From: Syntrophosphaera sp035450685
GTDB taxonomy: Bacteria > Cloacimonadota > Cloacimonadia > Cloacimonadales > Cloacimonadaceae
Length of the DNA stretch: 42,078 nucleotides
NCBI GenBank assembly: GCA_035450685.1
Contig: DAOTNF010000023.1
Coordinates: forward strand, 1 to 42,078
Direction: 5' to 3'
The notes beneath the pieces were generated by a model. That model saw nothing but the letters and a program-made list of their open reading frames with translations, was not told the DNA's origin and did no database searches. Shown here piece after piece: positions 38,710 to 42,078 of the stretch. A program made the translations under genes and the position numbers. The first letter of the stretch is position 1, and the number at the start of each line of letters is the position of its first letter.

Positions 38710-41397
38710 ATGAAACTCATGATGAAACTTGCGTCCTGCCTGCTTCTGCTGTCCGCCGCGGCTCTGGTTGCCGCGCCGCTCAGCTTTACGCCGGTGAGGA
38801 TTACCCAGCCAGATGGCAGCGAAGTGGACATCTTTGCCAGCGGAGATGAATTTCACAACTGGCTGCACGATTCCCAGAACTACACCATAGTGCAAAATGA
38901 TGAGGGATGGTATGTCTATGCCCGCCAGGATGGCGAGGGCGTGGCTCCCACCGATTTGGCGGCAGGAAGCTCCTCACCCCTGCAAAGGGGCTTGGAGCCA
39001 GGCATCAACCTGAGCCAAAACCTGATCAGGCAAAAGTATGGCCGCTACTCGAGCATGCGTGACTACGGCAACGCCAAATCGCCCCACACCGGCCAGTTCA
39101 ACAATCTGGTGGTCTTTATCAAATTTGCCGATGATACGGAGTTTCCCTCTCCGCTCACCGTCTATGAGGAGATATTCAACAACCCCAGTGGCAACTCTAT
39201 GAAGCGCTATTTCAATGAAGCTTCCTACAACCAGTTGAATGTGGATTCCTCCTTCTATCCCACTCCCGACGGAGACGTAATCGTAAGTTATACGGACATC
39301 AATGTGCGCAACTACTTCCGCCCTTACAGCGCGTCCAATCCCCAGGGCTACAGCGGAGACGGGCAGCGCACCGAGCGAGAGCATCAGTTGCTTTTGAGGG
39401 CGGTGAACGCGATCGCTCCGCAGGTTCCTGCCTCATTGGTGATCGATGGGGATAACGACGGTTATGTGGATAACACCTGCTTTATCATCAGGGGCGGCAC
39501 GGATGGCTGGGCGGAACTGCTCTGGCCGCATCGCTGGGTGCTCTATACGGTGGACGCGATGATTCATGGCAAGCGGGTGTGGGACTTTAACTTCCAGATC
39601 GAGACCTCCACCCTTGGTTCCGGCGCGGGAGTGCTTTCGCATGAGATGTTCCACAGCCTGGGAGCCCCGGATTTGTATCGTTACAACGACAACACGATCG
39701 ACCCCATCGGGGCTTGGGACCTCATGTGCTCCGACCAGAATCCTCCCCAGCACATGAGCGTCTGGATGAAATACCGCTACGGCCAGTGGCTGACCGAGGT
39801 TCCAGAGATCACCCAGTCCGGCACCTACACCCTGTCGCCTGTGGCAAGTTCGGCCACCAACAATATTTACCGCGTGCCCTCCTGGCGCAACGGAGAATAT
39901 TACCTGCTGGAATACCGCAAAGCCTCAGCCAACTATGACCACAACATCCCGGGTTATGGCCTGCTGGTCTATCGGCTGGATGTCAGCGAGAGCGGCAACG
40001 CCAGCGGCCCGCCCGATGAACTATACATCTATCGCCCCTTTGGCGTCAACACCACCACCAACGGCATGATCGGCCAGGCTGCTTTCTCGGCTCAGAGCGG
40101 CCGTACGGAACTGAGTGAAGCCACCTCTCCGAACGGCTTTATGAGCAATAACGCCCCCGGTGGGCTGAATCTGTATGACGTGGGCGAGGCGGGGGAAACC
40201 ATCACCTTCAAGGTGAAGATATCCGATATCCAACTCACCCAACCCCACGGCGGTGAGATCTGGTTTTCCGGCTCGAACAAGACTATCACCTGGAAATCAA
40301 AGGCCACCTCGGGAACAGTGACGGTGGAGTATTCTCTGGATGGAGGCAATCAGTGGTCCACGCTCACCTCCACCGGCTCCCCCAACGGTACGCATATCTG
40401 GACCAATATTCCCATCCTCAACACCACCCAGGCGCACATCCGGGTGACCCTGAACTCCAACGGGCAAAGCGACAGCAACGCGTATCCCTTCACCATCCTC
40501 AGCGAGGTGGCGGTTCCCGAGGGAACCTGGCCCGAAAACGGCGCCACCAACGTCCCCACCAATCCTTTGCTGCAGTGGAGCAGCGTGCCGGGGGTAACGG
40601 GTTACCAGTTCCAGGTGTCCGACAATCAGGATTTTGACAGCTATCTGGTCAACGTCATGGACCATCCGGTGTCATCATACCAATTGAGCGAGTTGCAGCC
40701 CTATCAAAGCTACTATTGGAGGGTGTGCAGCATGTCAGAACTGGGGATTGGCCCCTTCTGCCAGACCATGAGCTTCACGACTGGCAATATCACAGATTTG
40801 CCCGCCCCGCCGCAACTGGTCTATCCAAACGACCTGGCCACCGGCATGCCTCTGCAGATCACCTTTAGCTGGGAACCCCAGTCTCTGGCGTCCAGCTACG
40901 CCATCCAGGTGAGCAGCGACCCCTGGTTTGCCGCTGTGGATCACTACATCCAGAATATTAGCGGAACTTCCGTGACTGTGGGCAATCTGCATTATAACAC
41001 CGGCTATTTCTGGAGGGTCAGCTCCTCCAATGTCGCCGGCAGCAGCTTGTTCTCACCCATCCGGCGCTTCACCACCATGTCCGGCACGGCTGTGGACGAT
41101 CCGGGAGTTTTGCCTCTGCAAGACCGGCTGGAGCAAAACTATCCCAACCCCTTCAATCCCAGCACCACCATCACTTTCAGCCTCAAAGACCCCTCAGCCC
41201 CGGCGGAACTGCGGATCTTCAACCTGAAAGGCCAACTGGTGCGCACCCTCTACAGGGGAATCCCCGGCGGAAGGGAATTGAAGCTGGTCTGGGATGGCAA
41301 AGATGAACAAGGCCGCGATGTGGCGAGCGGAATCTACCATTACAAGCTGAGCGGAGGCGGTTTCAGCAAGACGCGCAAGATGTTGCTTCTGAAGTAA
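38710..41397 (+). CDS. Secreted M6-family metallopeptidase with C-terminal sorting tail
   Basis: 895 residues; ATG after GAGGA. Signal peptide (1-21, cleavage near VAA-PLS), then an M6-like (immune inhibitor A-type) peptidase with the zinc motif HEMFHSLGAPD (311-321), preceded by a conserved DGDNDGYVD-type calcium-like loop (246-254) and WAELLWPHRW. Two fibronectin-III-like domains follow (about 620-695 and 710-800; YYWRVCSMSE, GYFWRVSSSN). The end (about 815-895) has LEQNYPNPFNPSTT and a FlgD-like Ig repeat finishing SGIYHYKLSGGGFSKTRKMLLLK, typical of type-A tails in Cloacimonadota and relatives. It probably degrades protein outside the cell. Confidence 0.9.
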   Translation: MKLMMKLASCLLLLSAAALVAAPLSFTPVRITQPDGSEVDIFASGDEFHNWLHDSQNYTIVQNDEGWYVYARQDGEGVAPTDLAAGSSSPLQRGLEPGINLSQNLIRQKYGRYSSMRDYGNAKSPHTGQFNNLVVFIKFADDTEFPSPLTVYEEIFNNPSGNSMKRYFNEASYNQLNVDSSFYPTPDGDVIVSYTDINVRNYFRPYSASNPQGYSGDGQRTEREHQLLLRAVNAIAPQVPASLVIDGDNDGYVDNTCFIIRGGTDGWAELLWPHRWVLYTVDAMIHGKRVWDFNFQIETSTLGSGAGVLSHEMFHSLGAPDLYRYNDNTIDPIGAWDLMCSDQNPPQHMSVWMKYRYGQWLTEVPEITQSGTYTLSPVASSATNNIYRVPSWRNGEYYLLEYRKASANYDHNIPGYGLLVYRLDVSESGNASGPPDELYIYRPFGVNTTTNGMIGQAAFSAQSGRTELSEATSPNGFMSNNAPGGLNLYDVGEAGETITFKVKISDIQLTQPHGGEIWFSGSNKTITWKSKATSGTVTVEYSLDGGNQWSTLTSTGSPNGTHIWTNIPILNTTQAHIRVTLNSNGQSDSNAYPFTILSEVAVPEGTWPENGATNVPTNPLLQWSSVPGVTGYQFQVSDNQDFDSYLVNVMDHPVSSYQLSELQPYQSYYWRVCSMSELGIGPFCQTMSFTTGNITDLPAPPQLVYPNDLATGMPLQITFSWEPQSLASSYAIQVSSDPWFAAVDHYIQNISGTSVTVGNLHYNTGYFWRVSSSNVAGSSLFSPIRRFTTMSGTAVDDPGVLPLQDRLEQNYPNPFNPSTTITFSLKDPSAPAELRIFNLKGQLVRTLYRGIPGGRELKLVWDGKDEQGRDVASGIYHYKLSGGGFSKTRKMLLLK

Positions 41398-41430
41398 ATA
41401 TCGCAATCGTAAAGACAGGATTTAAAGAAA

Positions 41431-41457
41431 TTAGCAGTTCAGAGCCTGGACTGCTAA
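41431..41457. promoter_or_regulatory. CIRCE-like inverted repeat upstream of hsp20
   Basis: TTAGCAGTT-N9-GACTGCTAA: 27 bases with 9-base arms and a 9-base spacer, the exact geometry of CIRCE (TTAGCACTC-N9-GAGTGCTAA). 15 of 18 arm positions agree, and the two C/G swaps at position 7 compensate. It lies 69 bases before a small heat-shock ATG. It is followed by TTTT, so it may also terminate the protease transcript. Repression by HrcA is inferred. Confidence 0.5.
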
Positions 41458-41465
41458 TTTTCTGT

Positions 41466-41493
41466 TTGCCTTTTGCCCAATCCCGCTTATTAT
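41466..41493 (+). promoter_or_regulatory. Promoter of the second hsp20 gene
   Basis: TTGCCT (41466-41471), 16 bp, TATTAT (41488-41493). The start codon is 32 bases after the -10, with TAGGAGG as ribosome binding site. Confidence 0.55.
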
Positions 41494-41525
41494 GTTGGTA
41501 GATACTTAATCTTTAGGAGGTTAAA

Positions 41526-41963
41526 ATGAAGATCATACCTTATCGCAAAGTAAACGAACTGAGACCCATGGGAAACATGCTCAGCTTTTTCGACGACTTC
41601 TTCAACCGTGCGTTCGAAGAAGACAGCGGGGATGACAGCTTCCGTTCCATGGCTATGGATATAGTTGAGCACGAGAAGGAGTACGAGATTCTGGCAAATC
41701 TGCCGGGATTCCGCAAGGACAACGTGAAGATTTCGGTGCACGACAACCAGCTCTTGCTGGAAGCCAAGTGCGAGGACAAAAAGGAAGAGCAGAAAGGAAC
41801 CGTCTACCGTTGTGAGAGATACAGCGGCAGCTACCGCAGAAACCTGCTCCTACCGGAAAACTCCGACCTGGCAAAGATTTCCGCCAAGATGGAGGACGGC
41901 GTGCTGCGTCTGGTCATTCCCAAGAAAGAGCCGAGTCCTCAGAAAGAAATCGTCATTGACTAA
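41526..41963 (+). CDS. Small heat-shock protein, Hsp20/alpha-crystallin family (second)
   Basis: 145 residues; ATG after TAGGAGG. The N-terminus has a typical FFDDFFNRAF segment. The alpha-crystallin domain (about 40-135) has the conserved MDIVEHEKEYEILANLPGFRKDNVKISV start, YRCERYSGSYRRNLLLP and the end DGVLRLVIPKKE, a classic bacterial form closer to IbpA/Hsp18 than the gene at 16201. It binds unfolding proteins in the cytoplasm. The nearby CIRCE-like repeat suggests heat control. It is followed by a strong terminator and a TGACCT-GATCA-AGGTCA palindrome right after the stop (41964-41980). Confidence 0.95.
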   Translation: MKIIPYRKVNELRPMGNMLSFFDDFFNRAFEEDSGDDSFRSMAMDIVEHEKEYEILANLPGFRKDNVKISVHDNQLLLEAKCEDKKEEQKGTVYRCERYSGSYRRNLLLPENSDLAKISAKMEDGVLRLVIPKKEPSPQKEIVID

Positions 41964-41980
41964 TGACCTGATCAAGGTCA
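41964..41980. repeat. Short palindrome after the hsp20 stop codon
   Basis: TGACCT-GATCA-AGGTCA, six-base arms with a GATC-containing centre, directly after the TAA. It may be chance or the base of a 3' mRNA structure ahead of the terminator. Confidence 0.3.
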
Positions 41981-41989
41981 AAAATCATA

Positions 41990-42017
41990 GGTGCGGGATT
42001 TGCATCCCGCACCTTTT
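41990..42017 (+). terminator. Intrinsic terminator of the second hsp20 gene
   Basis: GGTGCGGGAT (41990-41999), loop TTGC, ATCCCGCACC (42004-42013), then TTTT. Ten perfect base pairs. Confidence 0.9.
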
Positions 42018-42070
42018 CACCAAAAGACCGTTGCACATAAAAGTGGACAGAAAGTATATGTAAATAACTC

Positions 42071-42076
42071 TTGACA
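42071..42076 (+). promoter_or_regulatory. TTGACA box at the right edge
   Basis: A perfect TTGACA two bases before the window ends, 53 bases after the hsp20 terminator. It is probably the -35 of the next gene; the -10 is outside the window. Confidence 0.35.
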
Positions 42077-42078
42077 GA

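Overview
The window is about 42 kb of a moderately GC-rich, gene-dense bacterial chromosome. The gene set fits an anaerobic, fermentative, diderm bacterium: acetate kinase, a two-subunit acetoacetate-type CoA-transferase, a malic enzyme, folate-dependent TrmFO, the MEP-pathway enzyme IspG, an outer-membrane-barrel candidate, and a secreted metalloprotease ending in a Por/type-A-like sorting tail (NYPNPFNPSTT). A 29-residue AURKAIP1/COX24-type protein sits next to an HU gene. Together these suggest the Bacteroidota/FCB neighbourhood, most likely a Cloacimonadota (WWE1)-like organism. This is inference; no rRNA or tRNA gene is present to confirm it.

Layout. 1-2677: an NtrB/NtrC-like two-component pair, cut by the left edge. 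It is followed by an intergenic region with perfect TGTGGTA-N5-TACCACA dyads, a sigma-54-like -24/-12 element and an intrinsic terminator, which could be a regulator-controlled small RNA unit. 3009-9436: malic enzyme, a YbhN-type membrane protein, trmFO, hflX and atoDA. 10094-12494: two overlapping-context glycosyltransferases. 12541-14664 (minus): ispG with two half-size CHR transporters. 14827-16641: a DUF4139 envelope protein and a small heat-shock protein. 16975-18168: ackA. 18310-22462: an envelope cluster with an AMIN-TM-HTH protein, an outer-membrane barrel, a membrane-anchored protein and an MFS transporter. 22631-24336: HU, the 29-residue ribosomal-type protein and a YprB-like exonuclease.

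25088-33905 (minus) is a tight operon: dapA, an M16C peptidase, rsgA, nadK, recN, a DUF4349-like protein and nfeD. 34398-38418 is an AT-richer island with two complete restriction-modification modules in tandem. Both are driven by nearly identical 78-bp promoter regions, so one promoter was probably duplicated. 38710-41963 carries the M6 protease and a second small heat-shock gene preceded by a CIRCE-like inverted repeat.

The intergenic DNA is unusually structured. Four copies of a dispersed palindromic element (each a 2+2 array of an 11-bp unit) occur at about 9.87, 16.83, 24.94 and 34.18 kb. One intergenic region holds four back-to-back perfect hairpins. Several promoters share TTGACA-like -35 boxes with 16-bp spacing. 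No CRISPR array, insertion sequence, tRNA or rRNA was seen.
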